From an uncultured Sulfurovum sp. (GTDB lineage Bacteria > Campylobacterota > Campylobacteria > Campylobacterales > Sulfurovaceae), in contig CACVAU010000086.1 of assembly GCA_902727915.1 (NCBI GenBank), positions 1-14,553 on the forward strand: a DNA stretch of 14,553 nt. Reading direction: 5' to 3'. The position numbers were made by a program, and so were the translations under genes. Below the pieces are notes generated by a model. It did no database searches, had not been told where the DNA came from, and saw only the letters and a list, made by a program, of their open reading frames with translations. Shown here piece by piece: positions 13,651 through 14,553 of this stretch. The stretch's first letter is position 1, and each line of letters opens with the position of its first letter.

Positions 13651-14553
13651 GTTATTTGTCATCTGTAAGTTCTTTTCTTTTATCACTTCTAGCTGGAATG
13701 TTTGTTGGGTATGTTTCTTGGGGTCACAATCTTAGTTTCACCATACTATCTTTATCTCTTTTTCTTATTTATATGATAGTTGATAAACGATGGCTCCTAT
13801 TTGGATTTGTATGGGCATATTATCTTATGGCGAGTCGAGGCTTTTTATTGGGTGTAGAGAACTATTATCAAAGTTTGGGATATGCTTTTTTAGCTTGGGT
13901 GAGTGTGGCGACAATTTCAGGTTTACTGTGGATTTTGATATGGAGTAGATTTTTTAAAAAAAGACTTTTACTCTTTCCATTTCTTTTAATCGTTATGATA
14001 GTTCCACCATTTGGTTTTATATCATGGGTTAACCCTTTACCAACCATTGCTGTTCTACTTCCTAGTTTTGGCTTTATGGGTATTTTTATAGAGATAATGG
14101 TTATTTATGCATTGGCTCTATTGTGGAGGAACTATGCTTATGCTAGATATTATGGGATACCTCTCATCAGTATTATTCTAATTTTGACAATCTATTATTT
14201 TCCTCCTACTGTAACAAAGAATTTATCCATTGAAAGTGTACAAAGTGACATTGAGTATTTCCCAATGACCTTTAATAAATCAAAAGAGTATAAGACTTTA
14301 AAAACCTTTTTTTATAAAGTTCAAAACACTCAAAGTTACAATATCCTTTTACCTGAAAATGCTTTGGGAAATTATAGTGCTGTTCAATCTATGTTATGGC
14401 AAGATTTAAACAAAAGTAGAACAGTCTTTGCAGGAGCTACCATTTATAATGCTAAACGTTCTAAAAATATTAATGCTCTTTTAGAGATAGAACATAATAG
14501 AAGTAAAATTCTTTATAAACAAAGAGTTCCTGTTTTAGGGGAGATGTGGAAGC
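13647..14553 (+). CDS. traB: TraB-like conjugal transfer protein (membrane-bound nitrilase), right end outside the window
   Basis: The frame is open for 302 codons to the window edge. The first ~190 residues are very hydrophobic with six or more membrane helices, as in RP4 TraB and apolipoprotein N-acyltransferase. A periplasmic carbon-nitrogen hydrolase domain follows: catalytic Glu237 in LLPENALGNYS and the likely catalytic Lys291 in YKQRVPVLGEMW (Lnt has Y-K...LVPFGE); the Cys would lie beyond the window. TTG 13647 overlaps the TraG stop (TTGA), suggesting translational coupling; TTG 13656 or ATG 13698 are alternatives with no better ribosome site. TraB is needed for transfer of some IncP-like plasmids, and its substrate is not settled. 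It is the only conjugation-apparatus gene here that may be intact. Confidence 0.82.
   Translation, partial: MSYLSSVSSFLLSLLAGMFVGYVSWGHNLSFTILSLSLFLIYMIVDKRWLLFGFVWAYYLMASRGFLLGVENYYQSLGYAFLAWVSVATISGLLWILIWSRFFKKRLLLFPFLLIVMIVPPFGFISWVNPLPTIAVLLPSFGFMGIFIEIMVIYALALLWRNYAYARYYGIPLISIILILTIYYFPPTVTKNLSIESVQSDIEYFPMTFNKSKEYKTLKTFFYKVQNTQSYNILLPENALGNYSAVQSMLWQDLNKSRTVFAGATIYNAKRSKNINALLEIEHNRSKILYKQRVPVLGEMWK

Noticed and set aside
1..14553. CRISPR array, rRNA, integrase or IS element
   Set aside because: No regularly spaced direct repeats, no rRNA motifs, no transposase or recombinase motif in any frame that I could read.

Overview
The window is AT-rich DNA. Codon use and protein character suggest a Campylobacterota bacterium (Sulfurovum, Sulfurimonas or Arcobacter-like). 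That is inference from protein resemblance; there is no rRNA or other marker gene here. The window is accessory DNA: a metal-efflux block, then an IncP-type mobile block, mixed with gene remains.

Bases 1-5000, metal efflux. An HME-RND pump of the CusA copper/silver type enters from the left and ends at 2858. Converging on it is a collapsed second efflux operon on the minus strand. It contains a broken small periplasmic gene (4971-4762), a His-rich membrane protein whose reading frame runs through a G8 tract (4723-4352), and a remnant (4286-2953) in which outer-membrane factor, membrane-fusion and RND segments are joined in frame. A DUF3147-type membrane protein (5348-5698) and a broken winged-helix-like gene (5794-6052) follow.

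Bases 6050-6800, no intact gene. This holds a GC-rich, hairpin-dense element (6095-6188) and a long inverted repeat enclosing a strong hairpin (6522-6663). Both look like functional DNA or RNA structures.

Bases 6810-10839, mobilisation block. Three plus-strand genes (a small protein ending in a clamp-binding-like QLNLF, a 52-residue protein, and an N6-methylase-like protein lacking NPPY) converge on traK. traK diverges from traJ-traI across a candidate oriT. The gene order, the TraI-like relaxase and an ATCCTG/CCC nic-like core all match the RP4/IncP relaxosome (traK-oriT-traJ-traI), in a shortened AT-rich form.

Bases 11120-13110, cargo. A toxin-antitoxin pair damaged in both genes lies beside an AAA ATPase with a C-terminal DUF234/nuclease-like domain, transcribed on the minus strand from a TGCTATAAT promoter.

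Bases 13195-14553, conjugation remains. A fragment of a TraB-like nitrilase and the C-terminal end of a TraG/VirD4 coupling protein lie in one frame separated by a single stop. An apparently intact, right-truncated TraB gene overlaps the TraG stop. The layout suggests an integrated or plasmid-borne IncP-like element that has been rearranged. No integrase, attachment site or replication gene is visible in the window.
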